Notes: generated by a model from the sequence alone, not told the origin. DNA of 64,000 nucleotides from Blautia glucerasea (GCF_020537505.1 NZ_JAJBMO010000010.1:1-64000), one strand, 5' to 3'; shown: positions 17,946-26,635, numbered from the stretch's first letter. Program-made: numbers and translations.

Positions 17946-18724
17946 AGCTCTACCTCCGTACTTCTGAACACCGGACCGTCTTTACATACCCGCTTATTGT
18001 GTACATGAGAATGTTCGTCCACCTCTGTAGACTGGCATACACAGCCAAGACAGGCACCAATTCCGCAGGCCATACGCTCTTCCATGGAAATCCAGCAGGG
18101 GATTCCCTTCTCCAGTGCATACGCTTTGATCGCACGAAGCATAGGCTTTGGTCCGCAGGCAAAGATCACGTCTGCTTCCAGTTCCTTCTCCCGGATGGCA
18201 TCCATAACATTTCCCCTGGTTCCGGCAGAACCATCTTCTGTTGCAATATATACCTGGCCGTTTTTCCCGAATTCATCATTTAAGAATAATTCATCACGAT
18301 AGCCAAGAACTGCAATCTTCTCTGCGTCCAGCTGCTTCATGGTCTCTAACATAGGAGGCACACCGATTCCGCCGCCCATGAGGAAAACCTTTTTGCCAGC
18401 TGCCTCTTCCAGTGGAAATCCATTTCCAAGAGGTCCCAGAAGATCAAGCTGTGCTCCTTTTGTAAGCTTAGAAAAGCTCTCGGTACCGGTTTTCGGTCCT
18501 GTCACACGATATACAAGACGAAGGGCACCTTTTTCTTTATCGATCTCGCAAAGGCTGATGGGACGTGGAAGCAGTTTGCTTCCATCCTGTGTGTAAACAG
18601 AAACAAACTGTCCCGGCTTTGCATTTTCTGCAATGGTCTTTGTCTGCAGCCACATGCTGTAAATATCTTTTCCAATACATTCCTGACTAAGGACTGTACA
18701 GTTTTCTTTTACCTTTGTACCCAT
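17942..18724 (-). CDS. pyrK: Dihydroorotate dehydrogenase electron transfer subunit
   Basis: PyrK carries FAD and a [2Fe-2S] cluster that link PyrD to NAD+. The 260 residues include the flavin-binding RPISLCEID near 50, a nucleotide-binding GGGIGVPPM near 110, and the C-terminal cluster cysteines in MACGIGACLGCVCQS near 220. Start at 18724 after AGGAGGA; the longer frame lies before that site. Coupled with pyrD. Confidence 0.95.
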   Translation of the reverse strand: MGTKVKENCTVLSQECIGKDIYSMWLQTKTIAENAKPGQFVSVYTQDGSKLLPRPISLCEIDKEKGALRLVYRVTGPKTGTESFSKLTKGAQLDLLGPLGNGFPLEEAAGKKVFLMGGGIGVPPMLETMKQLDAEKIAVLGYRDELFLNDEFGKNGQVYIATEDGSAGTRGNVMDAIREKELEADVIFACGPKPMLRAIKAYALEKGIPCWISMEERMACGIGACLGCVCQSTEVDEHSHVHNKRVCKDGPVFRSTEVEL

Positions 18725-18734
18725 TTTCTTCCTC

Positions 18735-19661
18735 CTAGCGGCTCTCAAGAGCAGTGCTGATGTCCAGGATCATATCTTTAACTGCCTGGCGGGAAGCATC
18801 TGCGTAGTTTGCTTCACCAAATTGTGCATATTTCTCCTGCTTGTAGGCTGCAATGATTCCTCGGGAAGAGTTTACGATCGCACCAAGACCGTCTTCGTTA
18901 AAGAAGTGTACAAGGTCAGCACCTTTGCCTCCCTGTGCACCATAGCCTGGTACCAGAATGAAGGTCTTCGGCATAAGTTTTCGGAGCACTTTGCCCATTT
19001 CCGGATAGGTAGCGCCTACAACAGCTCCTACATAGCTGTAGCCATCACCCATAAGCTCTTCGCCCCAGCTTGCAACCTTCTCACCCACCCACTCATAAAG
19101 AGGACGTTTCTCAATGATTCTGTCCTGGAACTCGCCGCTGGATGGATTAGAAGTCTTAACCAGCACAAAGATTCCCTTTTTCTCCTCTTTGCACACATCC
19201 ATAAATGGCTTCACGCCATCGGTTCCAAGATATGGGTTTACAGTGGCAAAATCCTCGTTAAACGGCACGTAGGTCTTGCTTCCTACCTGGATCTTTCCAA
19301 GATGTCCGGTGGCATAGGCTGCTGATGTGGAGCCGATATCACCGCGCTTAATATCTCCGATCACAACAAGGCCTTTCTCTTTACAGTAATCAACCGTACG
19401 CTTGTATGCCACAAGGCCTGGGATTCCAAACTGCTCATACATGGCAATCTGCGGTTTCACTGCCGGGATCAGATCGTATGTAGCGTCTACGATTCCCTTA
19501 TTGTACTGCCAGATAGCTTCTGCAGCACCCTCTAAGGTCTCACCAAATTCCTTGAAGGCAGCTTCCTGAATGTGTTTCGGAATGTAGTTCAGCATTGGAT
19601 CAAGTCCTACTACAATAGGTGCTCCTGTTTTCTTAATATTAGCAATAAGTTTATTGATCAT
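18735..19661 (-). CDS. pyrF: Orotidine 5'-phosphate decarboxylase (long type)
   Basis: PyrF decarboxylates OMP to UMP. The 308 residues have the catalytic VIGDIKRGDIGSTS near 97-110 and a C-terminal VPGYGAQGG phosphate-binding turn near 245. The length and layout are those of the longer type-2 enzyme rather than the 240-residue B. subtilis form. Lies 26 bp after pyrC and 10 bp before pyrK. Confidence 0.96.
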   Translation of the reverse strand: MINKLIANIKKTGAPIVVGLDPMLNYIPKHIQEAAFKEFGETLEGAAEAIWQYNKGIVDATYDLIPAVKPQIAMYEQFGIPGLVAYKRTVDYCKEKGLVVIGDIKRGDIGSTSAAYATGHLGKIQVGSKTYVPFNEDFATVNPYLGTDGVKPFMDVCKEEKKGIFVLVKTSNPSSGEFQDRIIEKRPLYEWVGEKVASWGEELMGDGYSYVGAVVGATYPEMGKVLRKLMPKTFILVPGYGAQGGKGADLVHFFNEDGLGAIVNSSRGIIAAYKQEKYAQFGEANYADASRQAVKDMILDISTALESR

Positions 19662-19687
19662 GGATGTTTCCTCCTGAATATGTTTTT

Positions 19688-20986
19688 CTATTTCTCTACT
19701 ATGGAATCCTTGTATACAATTTTACCATCACAAATGGTGTACAGGATCTTACCTTTTACCTCTTTGCCCTCAAATGGGGTATTCCTGCCCTTGGATACAA
19801 AGTCAGCCTTATGAATGGTATATGGATTCTTAATATCTGCGATCACCACGTCAGCCGGATGTCCTTCCTTGAGGGTACCGCATGACAGATTCAAAATCTG
19901 TGCCGGATTGTAGCTCATCTTCTCCACAAGCTGGGAAAGGGTGAGGATCCCTGTCTCTACCAGTGCCGTATAGCTAAGGGCAAAGCTGGTCTCAATTCCT
20001 ACGATTCCAAAGGCTGCCGTTCTCATGGAGCCTGTTTTATCCTTCTGGGTGTGTGGGGCATGATCCGTGCTGATCACCTGGATGTAGCCTTCCTTCAGAC
20101 CTTCGATCAGGGCGTCCACATCTTTTCTGGTACGAAGAGGGGGATTCATTTTGTAATTGGGATCGTCTCTTTCAATATCATCAGATGTGAGTATAAAATG
20201 ATGCGGGCAAACCTCTGCCGTTACATTCCGGATTCCCTCTGCCTTTAACATTTTCATCATGACTGCCACACCTCTGGTGGAACAGTGGCAAAGATGAAGC
20301 TTCGCACCTGTCTCAATGGCGAGAAGAGAATCTCTTGCAGCAATGGTATCCTCTGTAGAATTGCAGATCCCAGGAAGCCCAAGCCGCTTAGCATTCTCAT
20401 CATCGTTCATGCAGCCATTCCCCCTAAGCGTCATATCTTCACAGTGGTCGAAAATAGGAAGGCCAGCTTTTACTGCCTCCTCCATAGCCTGCTTGCAAAG
20501 GCTTGCTTTCATAACGGATTTACCGTCTTCGGAAAGAACCGGGACTCCTGCTGCTGCCATACCTGCAATATCAGAAAGCTCTTCTCCAAGCTCGCCCTTC
20601 GTCATGGCACCTGCCTGGAGCACATGGATCGGGGATACCTGTGCAACTTTATTTTTTACATAATTAGCGCGGTCCGGACTGTCAATGACCGGTGTGGTAT
20701 TCGGCATTGCAACTACAGTAGTTACACCGCCTCTTGCTGCTGCGTGGGAACCGCTTTCAATGTCTTCCTTCTCCGTCTGGCCCGGGTCACGAAAATGTAC
20801 GTGCAGATCCACAAGGCCAGGCATTACTACCAGTCCCTTAGCGTCTATGATACTGTCATCTTTATCCTTTACCTTCAGTTTTTCTCCCACTTCCTGGATC
20901 ACGCCGTCATCCAGATAAACGTCCGCAATTTTATCCATCTGCGCAGCCGCATCTACAACACGTCCGCCTCGAATCAGAATACCCAT
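19688..20986 (-). CDS. pyrC: Dihydroorotase
   Basis: PyrC cyclises carbamoyl aspartate to dihydroorotate. The 432-residue type I protein has the metal-binding HVHFRDPGQTEKEDIESG near 61-78, a later HCED near 180, HLCHCSTRG near 233 and the STDHAPH aspartate site near 307. First gene of pyrC-F-K-D. No carA/carB or pyrB is in the window. Confidence 0.96.
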   Translation of the reverse strand: MGILIRGGRVVDAAAQMDKIADVYLDDGVIQEVGEKLKVKDKDDSIIDAKGLVVMPGLVDLHVHFRDPGQTEKEDIESGSHAAARGGVTTVVAMPNTTPVIDSPDRANYVKNKVAQVSPIHVLQAGAMTKGELGEELSDIAGMAAAGVPVLSEDGKSVMKASLCKQAMEEAVKAGLPIFDHCEDMTLRGNGCMNDDENAKRLGLPGICNSTEDTIAARDSLLAIETGAKLHLCHCSTRGVAVMMKMLKAEGIRNVTAEVCPHHFILTSDDIERDDPNYKMNPPLRTRKDVDALIEGLKEGYIQVISTDHAPHTQKDKTGSMRTAAFGIVGIETSFALSYTALVETGILTLSQLVEKMSYNPAQILNLSCGTLKEGHPADVVIADIKNPYTIHKADFVSKGRNTPFEGKEVKGKILYTICDGKIVYKDSIVEK

Positions 20987-21030
20987 TTGGTTCTCTCCCT
21001 TCTGGTATAATGTAATCTTTGTCGTTACCT

Positions 21031-21059
21031 ATCATACACGAATTTTACCATTTAATAAA
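21031..21059 (-). promoter_or_regulatory. Promoter of pyrC-F-K-D
   Basis: Minus-strand TTTATT (21054-21059) and TATGAT (21031-21036), spacer 17 bp. The leader is only about 40 nt, so no PyrR-type attenuator fits between it and pyrC. Confidence 0.5.
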
Positions 21060-21148
21060 GACTTTTTTTACCATCCAATATTTTTCCCATTATTTTTTCA
21101 GCGGAATAGAAATTACCAGGATTTTTTGTCGCACAATTTTAATAATCC

Positions 21149-21177
21149 TTGACTTTTTGATGTGCAGGTTATATAAT
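21149..21177 (+). promoter_or_regulatory. Promoter of the cold-shock gene
   Basis: TTGACT (21149-21154) and TATAAT (21172-21177) with exactly 17 bp between. The predicted start near 21184 gives a leader of about 135 nt, long for a 66-codon gene, as in other csp genes. Confidence 0.8.
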
Positions 21178-21203
21178 CATCCATGTCGAAGATTATTTAA
21201 TGT

Positions 21204-21276
21204 AAAATCACTAGTTTTTAGAGATTATATATTTACATGATATAGTCTGTAAAATCTGGTGATTTTTTTTCGCCAG
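21204..21276 (+). promoter_or_regulatory. Structured csp leader with two exclusive hairpins
   Basis: AAAATCACTAG (21204-21214) can pair with CTGGTGATTTT (21256-21266), followed by an unbroken T run to 21270: a terminator-like shape. Inside it TTTACA/TGTAAA (21232-21252) forms a second stem. The same CTGGTG (21256-21261) can instead pair with CGCCAG (21271-21276), which breaks the first stem. This is the layout of an attenuator or thermosensor; regulation by cold is inference from the gene it precedes. Confidence 0.5.
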
Positions 21277-21318
21277 AACAGCTTTTTAATTTTTTATTTT
21301 TTATGGAGGTAACTCAAA

Positions 21319-21519
21319 ATGAACAAGGGCACTGTAAAATGGTTCAACGCTGAAAAAGGTTATGGTTTCATCACAGGAGAAGACGGAGCTGACGTATTCG
21401 TACATTTTTCTGCAATCAATGGTGAAGGCTTCAAATCTCTTGAAGAAGGCCAGGCTGTAACATATGACTTAACAGAAGGCGCTCGCGGAATGCAGGCTGC
21501 TAACGTTACAAAGTTATAA
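21319..21519 (+). CDS. Cold-shock protein (CspA family)
   Basis: A 66-residue single cold-shock domain that binds single-stranded nucleic acid and acts as an RNA chaperone. Both RNA-binding motifs are present: KGYGFIT (RNP1) at 14-20 and VFVHFSAI (RNP2) at 27-34. Start after TATGGAGG. Single gene, with a strong promoter, structured leader and terminator of its own; one of few plus-strand genes here. Confidence 0.95.
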   Translation: MNKGTVKWFNAEKGYGFITGEDGADVFVHFSAINGEGFKSLEEGQAVTYDLTEGARGMQAANVTKL

Positions 21520-21540
21520 TTGAAGCAACTGAAGCAGAAA

Positions 21541-21573
21541 TTTCCCCTCGGAGGATTCCGGGGGGATTTTTTA
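21541..21573 (+). terminator. Terminator of csp
   Basis: TCCCCTCGGA and TCCGGGGGGA form a GC-rich stem with a GGAT loop, followed by TTTTTT, about 20 bp after the csp stop. Confidence 0.8.
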
Positions 21574-21637
21574 TAGGTCCATTCACGGATTGGACAAAAC
21601 AGTTTTCGTTTGGTTCATTTACCATACATACTACAAT

Positions 21638-21663
21638 GGGGACAGATTTCCAAATCTGTCCCC
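21638..21663. repeat. Perfect 26-bp palindrome
   Basis: Arms of 12 bp, GGGGACAGATTT and AAATCTGTCCCC, around CC, in the gap between csp and the 85-residue protein on the other strand. It has no T run on either side. Palindromes of this kind are known around REP-associated or IS200-like transposition in other bacteria, but no transposase is here. Confidence 0.75.
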
Positions 21664-21707
21664 GTAACTTTTCGCTGCCCTGGCAACTATCCGTTCCTAT
21701 TCTATTT

Positions 21708-21965
21708 TTATTCTGCTTCTGAATCAGCGCTCAGTCCATTCAGATAAGAATCCAGTGCTGAAGTATCCATAACAGTCTCTGTGGTCTCTGTCACCTGACC
21801 CTCTGTCACCTTCCCATATACAGAATAGCCGATCCAGCACACGGCAACAATACATGCAACCAGTGCTGCCAGCTTCTCAAGGTTAAGGATCAGCTTCTCC
21901 TTTTTCATGATTTTCTCACGGTTTGCTTTTTCTGCTTTATAAGCATCTACTTTCTTCTGACTCAT
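21708..21965 (-). CDS. Small single-pass membrane protein
   Basis: An 85-residue protein: a charged cytoplasmic N-terminus (to about 27), one membrane segment (LEKLAALVACIVAVCWIGYS, about 29-48), and an acidic, threonine-rich outer tail. The start has an AAAGGAG site. No known domain; it resembles short conserved proteins of Lachnospiraceae. Function unknown. Confidence 0.75.
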   Translation of the reverse strand: MSQKKVDAYKAEKANREKIMKKEKLILNLEKLAALVACIVAVCWIGYSVYGKVTEGQVTETTETVMDTSALDSYLNGLSADSEAE

Positions 21966-22074
21966 AGTAGCACGTCTCCTTTGGGATGAAATATCGTCTT
22001 AGATGAGTATAGCACACTTTCGAAAAAAATGGAAGGGCGTTCACTTAGTCTTCACACCTTCATGGCCTCATCAG

Positions 22075-22100
22075 GTTACTGTTCACTCCGTGACCAGTAG
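22075..22100. repeat. Dispersed repeat, family A, short copy
   Basis: TACTGTTCAC-TCC-GTGACCAGTA, an imperfect palindrome with one mismatch, just downstream of degV. It matches the GTGACCAGTAAC part of the copy at 2397-2470. Confidence 0.55.
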
Positions 22101-22106
22101 CTCTCA

Positions 22107-22946
22107 TCAAACAGCTACAATAATTCCTCCGTCATTTGCATACATGCTGCTGACACCTGCGGTGTCAAGAACCACAATATCTGCTAATTTCATCTTCTCC
22201 TGAATGGCTTCCTTAAGCATATAAGCTTTCTTCGGACTATTACAATGGGAGATGGCAAGGACCTTGTTCTCGCTGTTCTCTGTCGCTTCCATGATCTTAT
22301 CCACCATTTTTACCAGAGCTTTATTCATTCCTCTGGCCTGATCTAACTGGCAGATGCTTCCCTCCGGAGTCGATCCCATAATAGGTTTGATCTTAAGGGC
22401 AGTTGCCACAAGAGCCTTCACACGGCTGAGACGGCCATTTTTACGCAGGGTTTCCAGATTCTCCAGCACGAAAAAGGTATGCTGCTCTTCAATATATTTA
22501 TTCACAACACTGACCACATCCTCAAATGGAAGACCCGCGTCCTCACACTGCACAATTTTCATAGCGATCAAAGTCTGTCCTATAGAAGCGGAACAGGAAT
22601 TAAACACATGAACCTGCACCCCCTTCTTCTCCTCATGCAGAAGGCTTGCACCAAGAACTGCACTGTTATAAGAGCCACTAAGCTCGGCTGAAAGAGTGAC
22701 GCAATAAACATGGTCCGCATCGCAGTCAAATGCCTTTCTATAGCTCTCCGGGGACGGGCAGGCTGATTTCGGACATTCCGGACAATCCGCAACCTTCTGC
22801 AGAAAATCTGCCTGGTCAAATGTCTCGTCATCTATTATATTCTCACTTCCCACAGTCAGGGTAAGCGGTACGGATGCAAATCTCTCATCCTGCTTCCACT
22901 GCTCCAGAAGTTCTCCACAGCTATCTATCACAATTTTATAGCTCAA
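22107..22946 (-). CDS. DegV-family fatty-acid-binding protein
   Basis: A 279-residue DegV protein; relatives bind a fatty acid and act with fatty-acid kinase FakA. The N-terminal YKIVIDSCGELL, the CPSPESYRKAF segment near 63 with the lipid-site serine, and LSAELSGSYNSAVLGA near 85-100 fit the family. The start is TTG at 22946 after AGAGGA. No fakA is nearby. Confidence 0.88.
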   Translation of the reverse strand: MSYKIVIDSCGELLEQWKQDERFASVPLTLTVGSENIIDDETFDQADFLQKVADCPECPKSACPSPESYRKAFDCDADHVYCVTLSAELSGSYNSAVLGASLLHEEKKGVQVHVFNSCSASIGQTLIAMKIVQCEDAGLPFEDVVSVVNKYIEEQHTFFVLENLETLRKNGRLSRVKALVATALKIKPIMGSTPEGSICQLDQARGMNKALVKMVDKIMEATENSENKVLAISHCNSPKKAYMLKEAIQEKMKLADIVVLDTAGVSSMYANDGGIIVAV

Positions 22947-23106
22947 TTATATCGTCCTCTTTTCCATAATATGTAGTTTTAAATACCACATCTATATTAA
23001 CATATTACTATGTTTTTGAAAAGAGTTTTTTCTTCCATTTTCTTTCAAATTGCTTTATAATAAAAAGCACTAACGAATTTCGCTCTTTTTATGAAAGGAG
23101 GCTTTT

Positions 23107-23610
23107 ATGCTCGCCCTAAAGATTACTGATCAGAAGGATTTTACCAACAAGCTTTTCCTTGGAGAAACCTTCGACGCTTTCTGGCTGAACCAGGCCGAAA
23201 TTATTACCAGCAACATTTTTTCCATTGATGGCAGACTCCAGACTGATTTTTTCGACAACGACGAGCAGGAATTTCTGGTTTCCAGCCACCGTACTTTCTC
23301 TCTCTGGAAAGAGGTGAAGCCTTTTTGTTATTCTGTTATAAAAGGAAAACGGGCTCCTCTGGCTTTCAAGCTCGTCCTTCAGTTTTCCCCAAACAAGGCT
23401 GCAGCCTTGCTTCAGAGACTGTCTGGTTCTATTTCTCCAGAACAGGTAACAGGTCTGTATTTGAATCTCCAGTACAAGAATAAAGCGATTTTTTGCACTA
23501 CTGGAACATCTATGAAGACCTTTCTTCCAGGAAAAGAACTGGATCACCTCTGGGAGCAGTATGTAGCAGATTTTTTCCATCGAAACGGATTATCTGTGGA
23601 AGAAGTATAA
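23107..23610 (+). CDS. Conserved protein, DUF5721-like
   Basis: A 167-residue soluble protein after a strong GAAAGGAGG site. It is rich in aromatic residues and has no signal peptide, membrane segment or catalytic motif I can name. The sequence (MLALKITDQKDFTNKLFLGE, WLNQAEIIT) resembles the DUF5721 family of Lachnospiraceae, whose role is unknown. It ends 6 bp from the stop of the convergent Spo0A-C gene. Confidence 0.75.
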   Translation: MLALKITDQKDFTNKLFLGETFDAFWLNQAEIITSNIFSIDGRLQTDFFDNDEQEFLVSSHRTFSLWKEVKPFCYSVIKGKRAPLAFKLVLQFSPNKAAALLQRLSGSISPEQVTGLYLNLQYKNKAIFCTTGTSMKTFLPGKELDHLWEQYVADFFHRNGLSVEEV

Positions 23611-23616
23611 CGTAAC

Positions 23617-24006
23617 TCAGAATATATTCTCCATGATTTTACCGGGAGAATCCTTTCGAAATCCCAGATCAGGAGTATTCCTTTCTTTCTCACTTCCCAA
23701 ATAAAATGCAATCATATCAATAAACTCACTGTTGGTCGGTCTGTATTCCAGAGGATATCCGGCAATCTGTTCCAATCTTTCTCTGTGATTTTCCCAACAT
23801 ACATTTACAATTGTGCGGATATCATGCTCAATATTGGACGGTTTAGATTTGAATTTCTTTGCAAGCCTTGGATAAATGTCCTTTGTAATTTTCATAGGAC
23901 GCTCCTGAAATTCCATTGTCATATGTATGGCTTCTGCCACAAAATAATATCCTTTGTATTTTGATGTTGCACCTAATCTACGTATCGTTCCGTATACCTC
24001 TCTCAT
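23617..24006 (-). CDS. Stand-alone Spo0A C-terminal (effector) domain protein
   Basis: A 129-residue DNA-binding protein consisting only of a Spo0A-like output domain: the segment IRRLGATSKYKGYYFVAEAI near 5-24 matches the first helices of the Spo0A effector domain, and ITKDIYPRLAKKFKSKPSNI near 39-58 its recognition region, followed by ERDIRTIVN-like IEHDIRTIVNVCW. There is no receiver domain, so it cannot be phosphorylated like Spo0A. The start at 24006 follows GGGAGGG. It may act on 0A-box-like sites; targets are unknown. Confidence 0.85.
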   Translation of the reverse strand: MREVYGTIRRLGATSKYKGYYFVAEAIHMTMEFQERPMKITKDIYPRLAKKFKSKPSNIEHDIRTIVNVCWENHRERLEQIAGYPLEYRPTNSEFIDMIAFYLGSEKERNTPDLGFRKDSPGKIMENIF

Positions 24007-24279
24007 TTTTTGTCCCTCCCACAATAAGTTACCTTTTGTATGTGCCTTTCGCCATGGAATTCTCTTCTGGATATCAGCACAACCGTTGTTCCCGCAATGC
24101 AGTTAACAATCATTCGCCTCTACATATAATACGAATGAAATTTCCCTTTTTTAGCTTTTTGAGACAAAAAGTAAGAAAATTGTAATACTTTTTAGAATTT
24201 TCGAAATTTAAAAATACCACATAGCTGTTTCACAAAATGAGACCGTTGCTCTATTTTGTTTTATAGACTTTACGAAAAA

Positions 24280-24318
24280 ACAGATATTCGAATGTGATCA
24301 CTCACTTCGAATATCTGT
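24280..24318 (-). terminator. Terminator of htpG
   Basis: Perfect 13-bp arms ACAGATATTCGAA and TTCGAATATCTGT around a 13-nt loop; on the minus strand the stem is followed by TTTTTT. It lies about 100 bp after the htpG stop. Confidence 0.8.
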
Positions 24319-24414
24319 CTTCTCAACAATATTATGTGAAAGGGCTTTCCCTTTCATTTTCTCAATAAACGGACATGTCACCTATCAGCGACATCGCCAT
24401 ATATGAAAGGATGC

Positions 24415-26481
24415 TTATTTTGTCAGCATAAGAAGAATCTCATTGCTTCTCTGTACAAATCTCGTCATCTCTTCCGGTGAAAGCTGCTTATGGCTTAACA
24501 TGGCAAGATCGTACAGTTCCTCGCAGATCACAGGAGTCTTCTCAGAATCCTTATTACCTGCTACAAACTGAACCAACGGATGTTTCGCATTGAGGACCAG
24601 TGTCTCCTGTCCACCAAACATGGATGGATCCATACCGTACATATTGTACATCTTCATCATATCCTGCATACGGCGGCTCTCCTCAGAAAGAGTCATCATT
24701 GCAGCAACCTTCTCATTCTTCAGGTTCTCAACCTTTACTTCCAGCTTATCATTCTTCAGCGCACTTCTGAATACTTCTGTAAGAGTTTTGGAAGTCTCTT
24801 CATCTGCAGCACCATCCTCGCGAAGTTCTTCGGAAAGGTCTGCATCAATTCTCTTGAACTGTATGGTCTGGTCTTTCTGCTCCAGGTGAGAAATAAATGC
24901 ACTGTCAATATTGTGCTTCAGAACAACTGCATCCTTCTTTGCCTCACGGAACATATTGATATACTGGCTCTGCTGAACCTCATCTGTTACATAGAAGATG
25001 GTTGTCTTCTCCGGCTCTTTCTTATCCTCTGCAGAGTCTTCTTTCTTCTCTTCTGTAGACTCCTTTGTCTCCTCAGCCTTAGTCTCTTCCTCTGGCTTCT
25101 TATTTTCCTCGATGCAATCCTTCAGAGTAAGATATTTGCCATCAATGTTCTTAAAGAGAATATAATCACTCATCTTATCCGCAAATTTCGCATCCTTGAT
25201 GCAGCCGTATTTGATAAATGGGCTGATGTCATCCCAGTATTTCTCATAAGACTCGCGGTCTGTCTTACACATTCCGGTAAGCTTATCAGCAACCTTTTTG
25301 GTAATATAATCGGAAATCTTCTTTACAAATCCATCGTTCTGCAGTGCAGATCTGGATACATTCAGCGGAAGATCCGGACAATCGATCACACCTTTCAGAA
25401 GAAGCAGGAATTCCGGAATTACTTCCTTGATATTATCTGCGATAAATACCTGGTTGTTATAAAGTTTAATGGTTCCTTCAATGGAATCATATTCTGTATT
25501 GATCTTCGGGAAATACAGAATACCTTTCAGGTTAAATGGATAATCCATATTCAGGTGGATCCAGAACAGAGGCTCCTTATAATCCATAAATACCTTGCGG
25601 TAAAATTCCTTGTATTCTTCGTCTGTGCAGCTGCTTGGATGCTTCATCCACAGCGGTTCCGGATCACTTAAGGATACTGGACGTTTGTTGATCTTAACCT
25701 TATCCTTGGCAGGAGATACTTCTACAATTTCTTTCTCGCCCTTGTCATTCTCCTTCTCTTCTGTCTTGGCATCCTCATGGATACGCTCTACAACGACATC
25801 ATCCTCGCGAAGCTCAGACTCCTCAATGGTCTCATATTCCTGAGGAGCATTCTCCTTGGAAAGATAGATATTTACCGGCATGAAGGAACAATATTTCTCG
25901 ATTACTTCTCTCATGCGGTATTCATTGGAAAATTCTGTGCTCTCATCATTTAAAAACAGGGTAATCTCTGTACCAACGGTAGTCTTATTGCCATCCTGCA
26001 TATCATACTCGGTACCGCCGTCGCAGGTCCAATGTACTGGTGTAGCACCCTCTTTGTAAGAAAGAGTATCAATCTGGACTTCGTCTGCTACCATAAATGC
26101 AGAATAGAATCCAAGTCCGAAATGACCGATGATCTGGTCATCTGTTGTCTTATCTTTATATTTGGAAAGGAACTCTGTTGCTCCGGAAAAAGCAATCTGT
26201 GTGATATACTCTTCTACTTCATCAGCTGTCATACCAAGGCCGGTATCAACAAACTTCAGAGTCTTCTCTTCCGGGTTCACAATAACATGCACTTCTGCTT
26301 TATAATCATCTGGAAGTGTGTATTCACCCATAACATCCAGTTTCTTTAATTTCGTAATCGCATCACAGCCGTTAGAAATCAGCTCTCTTGCAAAAATGTC
26401 ATGATCAGAATATAACCATTTCTTTATAATTGGGAAAATATTTTCACTGTTAATTGATAAACTACCATGCTTCTCAGCCAT
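24415..26481 (-). CDS. htpG: Molecular chaperone HtpG (bacterial Hsp90)
   Basis: An ATP-dependent homodimeric chaperone. The 688 residues show the GHKL ATP site: LISNGCDAITKL near 36-47, VDTGLGMTADEVEEYI near 76-91 and GHFGLGFYSAFMVADEV near 118-134, then the middle domain (DPEPLWMKHPS) and an acidic, lysine-glutamate-rich insertion near 440-480 that is unusual for bacterial HtpG. Start at 26481 rather than the GTG three codons earlier, because AGGAG then sits 10 nt upstream. A CIRCE operator lies upstream. Confidence 0.96.
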   Translation of the reverse strand: MAEKHGSLSINSENIFPIIKKWLYSDHDIFARELISNGCDAITKLKKLDVMGEYTLPDDYKAEVHVIVNPEEKTLKFVDTGLGMTADEVEEYITQIAFSGATEFLSKYKDKTTDDQIIGHFGLGFYSAFMVADEVQIDTLSYKEGATPVHWTCDGGTEYDMQDGNKTTVGTEITLFLNDESTEFSNEYRMREVIEKYCSFMPVNIYLSKENAPQEYETIEESELREDDVVVERIHEDAKTEEKENDKGEKEIVEVSPAKDKVKINKRPVSLSDPEPLWMKHPSSCTDEEYKEFYRKVFMDYKEPLFWIHLNMDYPFNLKGILYFPKINTEYDSIEGTIKLYNNQVFIADNIKEVIPEFLLLLKGVIDCPDLPLNVSRSALQNDGFVKKISDYITKKVADKLTGMCKTDRESYEKYWDDISPFIKYGCIKDAKFADKMSDYILFKNIDGKYLTLKDCIEENKKPEEETKAEETKESTEEKKEDSAEDKKEPEKTTIFYVTDEVQQSQYINMFREAKKDAVVLKHNIDSAFISHLEQKDQTIQFKRIDADLSEELREDGAADEETSKTLTEVFRSALKNDKLEVKVENLKNEKVAAMMTLSEESRRMQDMMKMYNMYGMDPSMFGGQETLVLNAKHPLVQFVAGNKDSEKTPVICEELYDLAMLSHKQLSPEEMTRFVQRSNEILLMLTK

Positions 26482-26519
26482 GCAGCTCACTCTCCTTTGT
26501 CTTCTTAATTATATCAACT

Positions 26520-26548
26520 ATAGTAATACCAAACTGACTAAAAGTCAA
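26520..26548 (-). promoter_or_regulatory. Promoter of htpG
   Basis: Minus-strand TTGACT (26543-26548) and TACTAT (26520-26525), spacer 17 bp. The CIRCE element ends 8 bp upstream of the -35. Confidence 0.7.
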
Positions 26549-26555
26549 GAAAAAT

Positions 26556-26582
26556 TTAGCACTCATTTTAAATGAGTGCTAG
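26556..26582 (-). promoter_or_regulatory. CIRCE operator (HrcA site) upstream of htpG
   Basis: TTAGCACTC-N9-GAGTGCTAG, one base away from the consensus TTAGCACTC-N9-GAGTGCTAA. HrcA represses heat-shock genes through this element, which normally controls groESL and dnaK. Its place here puts htpG in the HrcA regulon; in B. subtilis htpG is not. Confidence 0.9.
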
Positions 26583-26635
26583 CAATGTTGTGGGTGGATA
26601 ATAAATCCTATTTTTTACTTTTATGCATAGAAGAA

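Noticed and set aside
20987..21060. PyrR-dependent attenuator ahead of pyrC
   Set aside because: The leader from the predicted start is about 40 nt, with no terminator/antiterminator pair.
24155..24180. 0A box upstream of the Spo0A-C gene
   Set aside because: CTTTTTGTCTCAAA differs from TTTTGTCGAAA by an inserted base and a mismatch; not good enough to call.
24580..25671. 363-codon open frame on plus, opposite htpG
   Set aside because: Antisense shadow of a certain gene, with leucine/isoleucine/cysteine-biased composition and no ribosome site.
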